64,000 nucleotides of DNA from Bacillus sp. USDA818B3_A (GTDB taxonomy: Bacteria; Bacillota; Bacilli; Bacillales; Cytobacillaceae). The notes beneath the pieces were generated by a model, which did not search any database, had not been told where the DNA came from, and saw nothing but the letters and a program-made list of their open reading frames with translations. Position numbers and translations under genes: made by a program. The stretch is from positions 138,828-202,827 of the forward strand of contig NZ_JAABNN010000004.1 of the NCBI RefSeq assembly GCF_009928415.1, in the 5' to 3' direction. Below are positions 35,056-48,381 of this stretch, one piece after another. Within the stretch, counting starts at the first letter, position 1. Each line of letters starts with the position of its first letter.

Positions 35056-36255
35056 TTAATGGACAACCTTTTCAAGTGTAGTAAAGTCATAGTCAAAACA
35101 AACTTGATAGAGTTTGATGATTTCTTCATGGCTTGGCACACGCGGATTATTGCCAGGGCTTCCGCTTGCCAATGCATCGGTTGCCATCTTGGCTGCAACC
35201 TCATTGAATTTCTCCTGGTTCAATCCGTAATCTTTCATATTCGGTATGTTTAAATCACGGCAAAGCTTTTTCACTTCATTCACGGTGACGTCTGCCAGTT
35301 CCTCCTGCGTTAATCCAGTTAAATCTGGGCGCAATAATTTGCCAATAACCGCTAACCGGTCGACAGCGCTTTCTTTTGTATACTCCAGCACAGCGGGCAG
35401 GAGCATGGCATTCGATATTCCATGCGGTACATGGAATAATGCCCCGATTGGGCGAGACATTCCATGTACTAGGGTAACCGATGCATTCGTAAAAGCGAGA
35501 CCCGCCTGCATGGAGGCCAAAGCCATTTTCTCCCTCGCCTCTTGATCTTCACCATTTTGGTAAGCGGCACGAAGATTGTTAACGATTAACTCAATCGCTG
35601 ATAAGGCGAGTTGATCCGTCAGCGGCTGTGAAACTCTAGAAATATAGGCTTCCATCGCATGACATAAGGCATCTACACCTGTAGCAGCGGTTACATGCTG
35701 CGGTGAGGAATATGTAAAGACTGGATCGACAATGGCCACAGCTGGAATAAACGCTGGATCTTTAATCATCATTTTTATATCATCATTTGTATTCGTAATA
35801 ACCGTAACACTGGTGACTTCTGACCCAGTGCCGGCTGTCGTAGGAATCGCAATGAGCGGAATAGGTTTACAAGCTATTGGTTTTCTTCCGCCCATATAAT
35901 CACCAATATAACCACCATTTGTTGCCAGTACAGCGACAGCCTTAGCTGCATCGATACAGCTTCCTCCGCCAACGGTAACAATTAACTCACATTGATTATC
36001 TTGGAATGCAGTTAAAGCTTCAGATACGTGCACGTCTGTCGGCTCGGAGTTCACTTCCAAATAGGAAACGGTTGTCAACCCTGCAGATTCTAGATAACTC
36101 CTGCATTTTTCAACATTACCGATTTGATCCATAATCTTGTCGCTTATGATCAAAGCTTTTTTCCCAAAAAGAGCTGCTTGTTCTCCCAGTTTAGTTAATG
36201 ATTCATTACCATAAAAAACTGCCTGAGGCATCCGAAATTCAGAAAACCCTTTCAT
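35056..36255 (-). CDS. Iron-containing (group III) alcohol dehydrogenase
   Basis: Alcohol/aldehyde oxidoreductase of 399 aa. The NAD-binding [15 protein letters not shown] motif (about 95-109) and the metal ligands [12 protein letters not shown] (Asp/His) plus [19 protein letters not shown] (His/His) are visible. It is the first gene after the Sigma-54 promoter, so it defines the operon's 5' end. AAGGAGGGA precedes ATG 36255. Family members reduce or oxidise short aldehydes, including lactaldehyde, threonine-derived and sulfolactaldehyde-type substrates. The substrate here is unknown. Confidence 0.9.
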   Translation of the reverse strand: MKGFSEFRMPQAVFYGNESLTKLGEQAALFGKKALIISDKIMDQIGNVEKCRSYLESAGLTTVSYLEVNSEPTDVHVSEALTAFQDNQCELIVTVGGGSCIDAAKAVAVLATNGGYIGDYMGGRKPIACKPIPLIAIPTTAGTGSEVTSVTVITNTNDDIKMMIKDPAFIPAVAIVDPVFTYSSPQHVTAATGVDALCHAMEAYISRVSQPLTDQLALSAIELIVNNLRAAYQNGEDQEAREKMALASMQAGLAFTNASVTLVHGMSRPIGALFHVPHGISNAMLLPAVLEYTKESAVDRLAVIGKLLRPDLTGLTQEELADVTVNEVKKLCRDLNIPNMKDYGLNQEKFNEVAAKMATDALASGSPGNNPRVPSHEEIIKLYQVCFDYDFTTLEKVVH

Positions 36256-36287
36256 AAATATCCCTCCTTGTTTACACTTTCTATATA

Positions 36288-36303
36288 TGCAAGAAGCGTG
36301 CCA
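36288..36303 (-). promoter_or_regulatory. Sigma-54 (-24/-12) promoter
   Basis: Minus-strand TGGCAC (36303-36298), 5-nt spacer, TTGCA (36292-36288). This equals the consensus TGGCAC-N5-TTGCW, with GG and GC 12 bp apart. It is 32 bp before the first gene of the operon and downstream of an enhancer-binding protein gene on the same strand. Confidence 0.9.
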
Positions 36304-36376
36304 AACCGCAAAAGGGGAATATTATTAATATTCGGTTAACAAACTGTCCATTCATCCCTACAATTGTGTCCGAATT

Positions 36377-36396
36377 GTGTCTGTCGCACCAGACAC
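36377..36396 (-). promoter_or_regulatory. Candidate upstream activating site for the Sigma-54 activator
   Basis: Perfect inverted repeat GTGTCTG-TCGCAC-CAGACAC (36377-36396), about 85 bp upstream of the -24 box, with partial copies GTGTCCG-AATT next to it. Distance and symmetry fit an enhancer site. It directly follows the activator's stop codon, so a weak terminator or a dispersed palindrome is an alternative. Confidence 0.5.
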
Positions 36397-38214
36397 TTAC
36401 AAAGTAATTCTGTATTTCTTCATTTTTTCATATAATGTTGATCTTTGAATTCCTAAATTTCTGGAAGCAGCAGCTTTGTTCCCATTCGTTTCATGAAGTG
36501 CTTGAATAATCATTTCTCTTTCTTTTATAAAAACAGAATCCTTTATATCCATTAACAGCCCTTTCTCCTTTTGCGCAGGGGAAGAGCTGAATTCTACTAA
36601 ATCGTTTGTCCGATGCTTAGGGAGTAACTCTTGTTCTGTAATAATAGCAGTCTCTGATAAATTAACGAGCATTTCTACGGTATTTACAAGCTCTCTAACA
36701 TTTCCCGGCCAAGAATAGTTGACCAATGCAGCCATAGCCTCTCTTCCGAAAGACTTTGGACCGAAGCCAAACCGGTCAGAGAAATGATCGAGATACTGAT
36801 TTAACAATACCGGAATATCCTCTTGTCTTTCTCTTAAGGGAGGAATTTCAAGACGGATGATATTTAATCGATAGTATAAATCTTCACGGAATTTACCTTC
36901 TGCCACCATTTCCTCTAAGTGTTGGTTGGTTGCGGCAATAATCCTAACATCAATCTTGTGTTTGGCTATACCTCCCACTCTTTCGACCTCCCGTTCCTGG
37001 AGAACACGAAGGATTTTAGTTTGCATAAATAGGGGCATATCCCCGACCTCATCTAGAAAGAGTGTCCCTTTGTGAGCCAGTTCAAACTTACCGGGTTTCC
37101 CTCCTTTTTTTGCACCGGTAAACGCTCCATCCTCGTAACCAAATAATTCTGCCTCAAGCAAATGTTCTGGAATAGCCGCACAATTCACACTGATAAAATT
37201 GCCTTCAGCATAAGAACTTAATTCATGTATCGCTTTTGCGAACATCTCCTTCCCTGTTCCACTTTCTCCAGTAATGAGGACGGTTGATGGGGTACCCGCA
37301 ACCTTACGAGCCATTCGTTTGACCGCTTGGATTTGTGCACTTTGGCCAATGATTTTGTCAAAGCTGTCTAATTCTATATAAGGGTTGTCCGCTGCTGTGC
37401 TATTTGCTGAAACTTGACGGGATAGTTCCTGCATCCTGCCGAGAATATTGTAAAGCTCTGTTACCCCATGAAAAATAAGCATTCCAATCGCCCCAACCAC
37501 TTTTCCTTCTTTCAAAATGGGAATGCGGTGTACCACCATATCCTGCCCTTGGATGCGTTGTATGTAGCCTTTTTCAGCCACACCTGTTTGGATTACGATG
37601 TGCAGCCGGGTATTTTCAATAATTTGGGTTACATGCTGCCCTATTACTTCTTCCCGTTTCTTTCCAATGAATCGGCAATAGGCATTATTAAATTCTTGGA
37701 TATAACCATTTGCATCAATGACAACGACTCCCTCATACGCACTTTCAAGGATCGTACTTAACGTTTCAGCTATATGGAGTGTTTGTTGAAGCTGGCCGAT
37801 ATGTTCGGCATAACAATGCAAGAGATCGGTCCGTGTTAATATGCCAACAAGTCGTCCGGCCTCATCCACAACAGGGAGACGTCCTACCGGAAGCTCATAG
37901 GCCGTTGTGATCGCTTCCTGTTGATCGATGGTCACTACGGGTTCTGTCATGACGGCTTCAACAGGACTGTCAGCTGAAAGCCCTTCCAAAAAACAAGACA
38001 TTAATTTTGTTCTAGTAATTAAACCGACCACTCTATTTGTTCCATCCACAACCGGTAAACCGTCAATCCGATAAGTCTGCAGGATGGTGATTGCTTCTCT
38101 TAATGTCTGCTTAGGCCGGACCGTATATGGATTAGTTGTCATCCATTTCCAAACTGGGTCAGAACTATTTAAATTTTGGATTTGTTTATCATCTTTTTTG
38201 TCATTTACAATCAT
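36397..38214 (-). CDS. Sigma-54-dependent transcriptional activator with CBS and PAS domains
   Basis: Enhancer-binding protein of 605 aa. Domains in order: two CBS motifs (about 25-72 and 88-133), a PAS domain (about 150-250), the AAA+ core (about 288-515) with Walker A GESGTGKE (316-323), the Sigma-54 contact loop GAFTGA (363-368) and Walker B LFLDEVGD (385-392), and a Fis-type helix-turn-helix at the end (NKAAASRNLGIQRSTLYEKMKK). I start at ATG 38214, 7 nt after GGGGAGG; an extension to 38262 has no ribosome site. It faces the Sigma-54 promoter of the adjacent catabolic operon. The PAS or CBS part probably senses a pathway metabolite or nucleotide. Confidence 0.93.
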   Translation of the reverse strand: MIVNDKKDDKQIQNLNSSDPVWKWMTTNPYTVRPKQTLREAITILQTYRIDGLPVVDGTNRVVGLITRTKLMSCFLEGLSADSPVEAVMTEPVVTIDQQEAITTAYELPVGRLPVVDEAGRLVGILTRTDLLHCYAEHIGQLQQTLHIAETLSTILESAYEGVVVIDANGYIQEFNNAYCRFIGKKREEVIGQHVTQIIENTRLHIVIQTGVAEKGYIQRIQGQDMVVHRIPILKEGKVVGAIGMLIFHGVTELYNILGRMQELSRQVSANSTAADNPYIELDSFDKIIGQSAQIQAVKRMARKVAGTPSTVLITGESGTGKEMFAKAIHELSSYAEGNFISVNCAAIPEHLLEAELFGYEDGAFTGAKKGGKPGKFELAHKGTLFLDEVGDMPLFMQTKILRVLQEREVERVGGIAKHKIDVRIIAATNQHLEEMVAEGKFREDLYYRLNIIRLEIPPLRERQEDIPVLLNQYLDHFSDRFGFGPKSFGREAMAALVNYSWPGNVRELVNTVEMLVNLSETAIITEQELLPKHRTNDLVEFSSSPAQKEKGLLMDIKDSVFIKEREMIIQALHETNGNKAAASRNLGIQRSTLYEKMKKYRITL

Positions 38215-38254
38215 CAGTAAACCTCCCCAAAAATTGTAATAAACCACTACATAA

Positions 38255-38285
38255 GTGTACACTATTTTGACAAAGATTTGTCAAC
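38255..38285 (-). promoter_or_regulatory. Palindromic operators at the activator gene promoter
   Basis: AGTGTACACT (38255-38264) and TTGACAAAGATTTGTCAA (38268-38285) are both near-perfect palindromes 40-70 bp before the activator start. The second provides a TTGACA -35 box, with TGTACA 17 bp downstream as a weak -10 box. Likely operator or autoregulatory sites; the binding protein is unknown. Confidence 0.5.
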
Positions 38286-38320
38286 TTTCTGACACATGTC
38301 CGGAAATGGATACAACATAA

Positions 38321-38368
38321 CAAAAAAACCCCCGGAATTTCTGGATTATACCCAGATCCCGGAGGTTA
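38321..38368 (-). terminator. Terminator of the glycolytic operon (eno)
   Basis: A long stem: AACCCCCGG...TTCTGG (38328-38345) / CCAGA..CCGGAGGTT (38353-38368), with T7 on the minus strand, 7 bp past the eno stop. Confidence 0.85.
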
Positions 38369-38374
38369 ATAAAA

Positions 38375-39685
<1,311 letters not shown>

Positions 39686-39699
39686 TTAATAATCATGAG

Positions 39700-42010
<2,311 letters not shown>

Positions 42011-43195
42011 CTATTTATCGTTTAATGCTACAACGCCTGGAAGTGCTTTACCTTCCATGAATTCAAGAGAAGCTCCGCCGCCTGTTGAGATATGGCTCAT
42101 CTTATCTGCCAAATGGAACTTTTCAACTGCCGCTGCTGAGTCTCCGCCGCCGATTACGGAATATGTACCTTCTGATTCAGCTAGTGCTTCAGCAACTGCC
42201 TTTGTTCCATTTGCAAAAGTATCAATTTCGAATACACCCATAGGTCCATTCCAGATCACAAGCTTTGATTTTTTGATAACATCAGCATAAATTTCTCTTG
42301 TCTTAGGCCCGATATCAAGTGCTTCCCAATCTGAAGGAATTTCTTCAATTGAAACCACTTGTGTATTTGCATCAGCTGAGAAATCATCAGCAACTACAAC
42401 ATCAACCGGCATGTAAAAATTAACACCTTTTTGCTTTGCTTTTTCAATGAAAGAGTTCGCAAGGTCAAGCTTATCTGCTTCTAATAATGATTTACCTACT
42501 TCATGGCCTTGAGCTTTTACAAAAGTATAAGCCAAACCGCCGCCAATGATGAGGTTATCAACTAGCTCTAGAAGGTTTTCGATTACACCGATTTTGTCCT
42601 TTACCTTCGCACCGCCGACAATCGCTGTAAAAGGACGTTCTGGATTAGAAAGAGCTTTGCCTAGGACATCAAGTTCTTTTTCCATTAAGAAACCTGCAAC
42701 CGCTGGAAGTAAATGTGCAATACCTTCTGTTGAAGAATGCGCACGGTGAGCGGCACCAAAGGCATCATTTACATATACATCTGCAAGTTCAGCAAAAGCT
42801 TTTGCTAATTCCGGATCGTTCTTCTCTTCACCTGGATAAAAACGAACGTTTTCAAGAAGCAGGACATCGCCTTCAGTCATAGAATCAATGATTGCTTTAA
42901 CTGAATCACCATATGCCTCATCAGCTTTTTTCACTTCATTACCAAGAATCTCAGACAGTCTTACACCAACTGGAGTCAGGCGCATTTCTTCTACCACTTG
43001 ACCTTTTGGACGGCCGAAATGGCTTGCAAGAATAACTTTTGCCCCTTGTTCTACTAAGTATTGAATTGTAGGGATTGCTGCACGAATACGTGTTTCGTCA
43101 GTAATTTTTCCATCTTGCATTGGAACGTTAAAATCCACACGGCAAAAAACGCGTTTGCCTTTTACATCGATATCCTTAAGTGTTTTCTTGTTCAT
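42011..43195 (-). CDS. pgk: Phosphoglycerate kinase
   Basis: Two-domain kinase of 394 aa making ATP from 1,3-bisphosphoglycerate. The N-terminal RVDFNVP signature (21-27 region), SHFGRPKG, and the C-terminal nucleotide motif [12 protein letters not shown] and [13 protein letters not shown] are present. GGAGGTCC is 7 nt upstream of ATG 43195, and a GCGGTA/TACCGC hairpin lies 9 nt before that site (43216-43230). Third gene of the glycolytic operon. Confidence 0.99.
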   Translation of the reverse strand: MNKKTLKDIDVKGKRVFCRVDFNVPMQDGKITDETRIRAAIPTIQYLVEQGAKVILASHFGRPKGQVVEEMRLTPVGVRLSEILGNEVKKADEAYGDSVKAIIDSMTEGDVLLLENVRFYPGEEKNDPELAKAFAELADVYVNDAFGAAHRAHSSTEGIAHLLPAVAGFLMEKELDVLGKALSNPERPFTAIVGGAKVKDKIGVIENLLELVDNLIIGGGLAYTFVKAQGHEVGKSLLEADKLDLANSFIEKAKQKGVNFYMPVDVVVADDFSADANTQVVSIEEIPSDWEALDIGPKTREIYADVIKKSKLVIWNGPMGVFEIDTFANGTKAVAEALAESEGTYSVIGGGDSAAAVEKFHLADKMSHISTGGGASLEFMEGKALPGVVALNDK

Positions 43196-43262
43196 GTGTA
43201 AAGGACCTCCATCTTGCGGTAGTATACCGCTTCCGAGTTATATTGAAAGTTCAGCATTCAAG

Positions 43263-43293
43263 GAAAAAAGGAGGGGGAATCTTCCCCGCTCCC
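43263..43293 (-). terminator. Partial terminator between gapA and pgk
   Basis: GGAGGGGGAA (43270-43279) / TTCCCC-CTCC (43282-43292), then TTTTTT on the minus strand. It lies inside the operon, so it probably stops part of the transcripts and keeps gapA mRNA more abundant than pgk-eno mRNA. Confidence 0.75.
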
Positions 43294-43327
43294 CTTTGGA
43301 AAACATTAAATTATATAATCTTAAGGA

Positions 43328-44365
<1,038 letters not shown>

Positions 44366-44384
44366 CTATATTTTTTAAAAGGTA

Positions 44385-45407
44385 TTACCCTTTCAATAAC
44401 GTTTTTGCCGCACCTTCATCGGTAATTAAAATCGTTGATTTGGGTGCCTGTTTTAAATAAGCCTTAATGGCTTTGGCCTTCGATTTTCCGCCTGCGACTG
44501 CTAGCACATTCGGAATATTCGCTAAATGTTCTAGCTGCAGACCAATGGTCAACACCTTGTGAACAATCTCGCCTTCTTCGTTAAAATAATACCCGAAAGC
44601 CTCTCCGACAGCCTTCCCCTCTTCGAGTTTCCTCATTATATCAGGGTTGGTTTTCCGCCGATCAGCCATTGAAATAGCATCCCCTATTCCATGGAGAACC
44701 ATGCTGGCTGATTGAATTAAAGTTAAAACCTCGTGAATATCAGGCTCTTTGATCAGAGATTCGTATATTTCCGAACTGACCTGTCCTGGTACATATAAAA
44801 CTCGATGCTTGGAATCAGTGTTATGCGCCATATTCGAGCAAATTGTATTTGCCTGATTATGTACATCTTCACCAACCCCTCCCCTTGCCGGAACAAACAA
44901 TAATTCCTTTTGGGTTAAATCGGGTGAAAGTCTTTCTGCGACAGCAGCCATTGTAGAACCGCCAGTCACAGCGATGATATTTTTCCCGCCAAGAAGTCTT
45001 TTCATACATATGGCAGTCGCTTTGCCGAGTTCACCTTTGACTAACGGCGATTCGTCACTATCTCCAGGGACGATCATCACCTTTTTAATGCCGAGCCGGT
45101 GTTTTAATTCTAGTTCCATGACGTCTATACCCTTTAGCTCACGCATTAAACCTTCTAAATCTTCAAGTAAATTTTTCCCTTCTGACGTTAAACTCATTCC
45201 TACATTATTTGTAGTAATAAGATTTTGGTCTTTGAGGAATTCTACTTCACTGCGAAGTATTCTTTCGGTAAGCCCAAGGCTGACAGCTAAGCTCCTTCTT
45301 CCTACTGGCTGCATGTATCCTATGTATCGTAAAATCGTGTGCCGCTTCTGCAGGATTTGAAGGAGATCGGGTAATAATCTTTTTTGAATATCAATAAATG
45401 ACTGCAT
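44385..45407 (-). CDS. cggR: Central glycolytic genes repressor
   Basis: SorC/DeoR-type repressor of 340 aa, the same length as B. subtilis CggR. The N-terminal helix-turn-helix is RRSLAVSLGLTERILRSEVEFLKDQ (about 33-57). The C-terminal sugar-binding domain has ITVTGGSTMAAVAERL and other phosphosugar motifs; the effector in B. subtilis is fructose-1,6-bisphosphate. I start at ATG 45407 (MQSFIDIQKR), because an ATG at 45416 is one base from AAGGAG. It represses its own operon through the operator at 45439-45473. Confidence 0.97.
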   Translation of the reverse strand: MQSFIDIQKRLLPDLLQILQKRHTILRYIGYMQPVGRRSLAVSLGLTERILRSEVEFLKDQNLITTNNVGMSLTSEGKNLLEDLEGLMRELKGIDVMELELKHRLGIKKVMIVPGDSDESPLVKGELGKATAICMKRLLGGKNIIAVTGGSTMAAVAERLSPDLTQKELLFVPARGGVGEDVHNQANTICSNMAHNTDSKHRVLYVPGQVSSEIYESLIKEPDIHEVLTLIQSASMVLHGIGDAISMADRRKTNPDIMRKLEEGKAVGEAFGYYFNEEGEIVHKVLTIGLQLEHLANIPNVLAVAGGKSKAKAIKAYLKQAPKSTILITDEGAAKTLLKG

Positions 45408-45438
45408 GAACTGCATGCTCCTTTATTATATGTAGTTG

Positions 45439-45473
45439 GTCTCAAAATGTCCACCCTAGACATATTATGTCCC
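45439..45473 (-). promoter_or_regulatory. CggR operator
   Basis: Minus-strand GGGAC-N6-TGTC then TGGAC-N6-AGAC, two direct half-repeats. This matches the known CggR operator pattern CGGGAC-N6-TGTC repeated. It lies between the promoter and cggR, so the repressor would block elongation. Confidence 0.88.
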
Positions 45474-45511
45474 ACCTACACTAAAAAAAATCACCCCTGC
45501 TTACGGTTTTC

Positions 45512-45540
45512 ATTTTAACAGGAGTAAAAATCGATTTCAA
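45512..45540 (-). promoter_or_regulatory. SigA promoter of the glycolytic operon
   Basis: Minus-strand TTGAAA (45540-45535), 17-bp spacer, TAAAAT (45517-45512), upstream of the CggR operator. Confidence 0.8.
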
Positions 45541-45550
45541 CACATTTGAT

Positions 45551-45793
45551 TTAGTTTTTTTCTTGTAAACGGTTACTTATGTCAAATTTGTCAACAAATC
45601 CATAGCCCACTTCTTCTCCATCTAAATGAATCACCGGAATCATTAAGCCGTAGCGTTCTGTTAACTCATCACTTGTTTCAATATCGATTTCTTCAAGTTG
45701 AATATTCCAAACCTCTCGAAGTTCTAAGATAGCATCTTTTGCTTTATTACAAAGTGGACATCGTTGCCGTGTGTAAAGAGTAATTTTATGCAT
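45551..45793 (-). CDS. Glutaredoxin-like small thiol oxidoreductase
   Basis: Thioredoxin-fold protein of 80 aa with redox motif CPLC (Cys13/Cys16), followed by a DIETSDELTERYGLMIPVIHLDGEEV stretch that contains the cis-Pro (IPV). It belongs to the DUF836/glutaredoxin-like group. Partner and substrate are unknown. It sits 14 bp downstream of rpoN, so they are probably co-transcribed, and right next to the glycolytic operon promoter. Confidence 0.85.
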   Translation of the reverse strand: MHKITLYTRQRCPLCNKAKDAILELREVWNIQLEEIDIETSDELTERYGLMIPVIHLDGEEVGYGFVDKFDISNRLQEKN

Positions 45794-45807
45794 GTCTCAA
45801 AGTCCTT

Positions 45808-47130
45808 TCAATTAAACCGTTTCCTTTTGGATGATGAGGGTATTTTAAGCTGTTCCCGGTATTTAGCCACCGTTCTTCGTGAAACAAGTATTCCCTTTTG
45901 ATGCTTTAATTGTTCTGCCATATCTTGGTCTGACAACGGCTTTTCTTTATTTTCCTTAGCAACTAACAGACTGATTTCCTTTTTCACCTGTGTAGAGGAT
46001 GTACTTTCCTCATCAGAGATTGTTTGAATGGTACTCGTAAAAAAGGTCTTTAGCGGAAAGGTCCCATTAGGTGTTTGCACATATTTCTCCCGGACCGCAC
46101 GGCTGACTGTAGATTCATGGATATCTAATTCATTGGCTATCTCCTTCATGGTCATGGGGATTAAATATTCCCTGCCCTTTGCAAAAAAAGCAGGTTGTTT
46201 TTCTACAATTTTAGCTACAACCTTTGTAAGGGTCTCTTTCCTCTGCTCAATACTTTTTAAAATCCACTGATAATCCTGGACCTTATCCTGTAAAAAACGG
46301 TTGACCTGCTGATTTTGATTCTGAAACTTTTGATAGTATGACTCATTAAAACGAATCCGCGGCAGAAATTCATCATACAGACGTACGGTTAATCCCTCAT
46401 TCGTTTGTTCAATAATGGCATCCGGAATAATATAGGTGGTTACTTCCTGAAACAACAAGCCAGCTGGTTTTGGATTAAACTGCTGAATCTCATCAAATAT
46501 CCCCTGTAAATCCTTCAGGCTTACTCCTAATTCTTTTGCAATTGGCTTCCATTTCTTTTCGGCGAACGGGACAAAATAGTTTGATAGAATCGTTTGTGCC
46601 AGCTCATTGTCAGGATTTTTGTAATAACATTGCATGAGCAAACATTCTTGCAAGTTTCTTGCACCAATGCCAGCTGGTTCAAGCGTTTGGATGATGGCCA
46701 GGCATTCCTCAACGATTTCAAGGTCCATACGCAATTTATGAGCTATCTCGTTAAGGTTCCCTGTAAAGTAACCGTTTTCATCTAAGTTTTTAATTAAATG
46801 CCGAATAACTTTCATTTGATCTGCTGTTAAGTTTGTAATCTTAAGTTGAGAGATTAAGTATTCCTCAAGAGAAAACGGTTTGTCAGCAATCTGTTCAATC
46901 CAGTCTTTCTCGGTCTTCTGATGTTTCTTGCGATTGCGGTCGATTAGGGGATTCATCGGTTTGACATTCACATTCTCGATTTTCAGCAATGGATTTTCCA
47001 ATGCCTTATCTTCTAAAAAAGCAGCCAGCTCCTGAGTAGAGTACTGTAGTAAGGCAATTGCCTGTGACAACTCCTGCGTCATTGCTAGTTTTAATGTTTG
47101 CTGCTGCCATAAACCTGCTCTTAAATCCAT
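45808..47130 (-). CDS. sigL: RNA polymerase sigma-54 factor
   Basis: Sigma-54 of 440 aa. The Gln/Leu-rich region I (QQQTLKLAMTQELSQAIALLQYS) contacts the activator. The core-binding region follows. The C-terminal helix-turn-helix MKEIANELDIHESTVSRAVREKYVQTPNGTFPLKTFF and the RpoN box ILVSRRTVAKYREQLKIPSSSKRKR recognise -24/-12 promoters. Start ATG 47130 (MDLRAGL) is placed after AGGAGGGG; a GTG at 47139 sits right at that site. One Sigma-54 promoter with its activator lies at 36 kb of this window. Confidence 0.97.
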   Translation of the reverse strand: MDLRAGLWQQQTLKLAMTQELSQAIALLQYSTQELAAFLEDKALENPLLKIENVNVKPMNPLIDRNRKKHQKTEKDWIEQIADKPFSLEEYLISQLKITNLTADQMKVIRHLIKNLDENGYFTGNLNEIAHKLRMDLEIVEECLAIIQTLEPAGIGARNLQECLLMQCYYKNPDNELAQTILSNYFVPFAEKKWKPIAKELGVSLKDLQGIFDEIQQFNPKPAGLLFQEVTTYIIPDAIIEQTNEGLTVRLYDEFLPRIRFNESYYQKFQNQNQQVNRFLQDKVQDYQWILKSIEQRKETLTKVVAKIVEKQPAFFAKGREYLIPMTMKEIANELDIHESTVSRAVREKYVQTPNGTFPLKTFFTSTIQTISDEESTSSTQVKKEISLLVAKENKEKPLSDQDMAEQLKHQKGILVSRRTVAKYREQLKIPSSSKRKRFN

Positions 47131-47265
47131 CAGGCTCACCCCTCCTGTTCTTATTTTACACGATGATTCCCTATCCGTGTGAAAATAATTGGCTTTCGCT
47201 GGCGCTTTGGATGGATAATTTGAACATTATATGAATCCCTATCTCTTTTAGCGATAATTAGATAG

Positions 47266-47301
47266 AAAGATCAGTGGTGAATATCTTCAGCACTGATCTT
47301 T
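47266..47301. terminator. Possible terminator between tnrA and rpoN
   Basis: Perfect 11-bp stem AAAGATCAGTG (47266-47276) / CACTGATCTTT (47291-47301). Only a short T stretch follows, so it is a weak candidate for stopping tnrA transcripts. Confidence 0.5.
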
Positions 47302-47370
47302 CATGAAATATTATTCTTCTAAAATGGTTCTATTCTATTTCAACTTTCTCTGTCCCTTATTAACCTATTT

Positions 47371-47679
47371 TTATTGATAGCGATTTTTATTAAAATGCGA
47401 ATTGATTTGGCCGATAATCATTTTGTGTTTTTCTTTTTTAACTAACTCTTTGCGTATTTCATGTGTTTGGACACCTTCTTCAATTTGCTCTGCAATTTCC
47501 ATAAGCCTTTCAATGTCAGAGAAAGAGTACTTACGCGTTCCAGAAGGGGTTCGTTCCGGAAAGATCAGTTTACGAATTTCGTAATAGCGTATCTTCCGGT
47601 TTGACAGCCCCGTGATTTCAGTTACGATCCCGATTCCCATCACCTTTTTATCACGATATGATTGATTATTGTCCACCAA
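47371..47679 (-). CDS. tnrA: Nitrogen regulator TnrA (MerR family)
   Basis: Global nitrogen regulator of 102 aa; B. subtilis TnrA has 110. The MerR-type winged helix (about 12-80) contains [48 protein letters not shown]. The C-terminal tail [13 protein letters not shown] matches the segment that binds glutamine synthetase, which separates TnrA from GlnR. A TTG start at 47679 or GTG at 47676 fits GGAG at 47685-47688. A perfect TnrA box lies 40-60 bp upstream, so it is probably autoregulated. Confidence 0.9.
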   Translation of the reverse strand: MVDNNQSYRDKKVMGIGIVTEITGLSNRKIRYYEIRKLIFPERTPSGTRKYSFSDIERLMEIAEQIEEGVQTHEIRKELVKKEKHKMIIGQINSHFNKNRYQ

Positions 47680-47721
47680 TATCCACTCCTATCCAATTTA
47701 GCTAATTAGTTACAAGTTATA

Positions 47722-47738
47722 TGTAATGTTTTCTAACA
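47722..47738 (-). promoter_or_regulatory. TnrA/GlnR box upstream of tnrA
   Basis: TGTAATGTTTTCTAACA matches TGTNA-N7-TNACA exactly. It is 43 bp before the tnrA start. Known biology: TnrA activates its own gene under nitrogen limitation. Confidence 0.88.
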
Positions 47739-48132
47739 TTAATGAGAAAAATATGAGTCAAACTGTCATTGATTCAACCGAAATATTCAGAATATTTATT
47801 TACGTTAACTATTCTAACATGGTTTGTAAGGAAATCAATACAAAATCGGACTGTTAATTTCCAATTTATTTCATATAAAAATGTTTAGGAGAAGAATGAT
47901 ATTGGTATGAATAATATTAAGGAAGAAACCAGGTTACTTATATCATCGGATGGAGGAAAAAGGTACCAATTACTACAAACACTGGGTTCATGTCATTCTA
48001 TTAATATAGAGGGGATAGCTAGTTAGCGTTTACAATAACAACAAAAAGCGCGGTCATCAGGGTATTCATTTCTATTCTAATATTTTAATGCCGCTAAACA
48101 CTTATTTTCTTAGAATAATCATTTTTTTGAGA
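47739..48132. other. Gene-poor region between tnrA and tRNA-Arg
   Basis: About 400 bp without a convincing gene. It contains the perfect palindrome AAATATTC-A-GAATATTT (47781-47797). A possible 39-aa plus-strand frame (47907-48026, MNNIKEETRLL...) starts 15 nt after AGGAG and overlaps by ATGA a five-codon frame at 47896. Neither has supporting homology that I recognise. Confidence 0.4.
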
Positions 48133-48177
48133 TAAAAAAAAAGATCACTTACGTTTTAAAAACGAAGTGACCTTTTT
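48133..48177 (-). terminator. Terminator downstream of tRNA-Arg
   Basis: AGATCACTTACGTTTT (48142-48157) faces AAAACGAAGTGACCT (48158-48172), with a long T tract on the minus strand from 48141 down. Confidence 0.8.
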
Positions 48178-48179
48178 GA

Positions 48180-48251
48180 CGCGCTCGGCAGGAATCGAAC
48201 CTGCATTTCAAGCTTCGGAGGCTTGCGTGCTATCCGTTGCACCACGAGCGC
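48180..48251 (-). tRNA. tRNA-Arg (anticodon CCG)
   Basis: Reads GCGCTCG from 48251 and closes with CGAGCGC at 48187-48181, then discriminator G (48180). D-stem GTGC/GCAC, anticodon stem CAAGC/GCTTG around CTCCGAA (anticodon CCG, for CGG codons), T-stem GCAGG/CCTGC with TTCGATT. It is 72 nt, and CCA is not encoded. A lone tRNA gene with its own terminator. Confidence 0.95.
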
Positions 48252-48381
48252 ATGATTATTAGCGACTTTTATATTATATGATAAATTCTCTATAAATGCA
48301 AGTAGTGATTAGGTTTTAAATAAATCAGAAATGGTTATCCTGATGATGGGAAAGTTGTCGAACATTTTAAAAGGCAAACTG

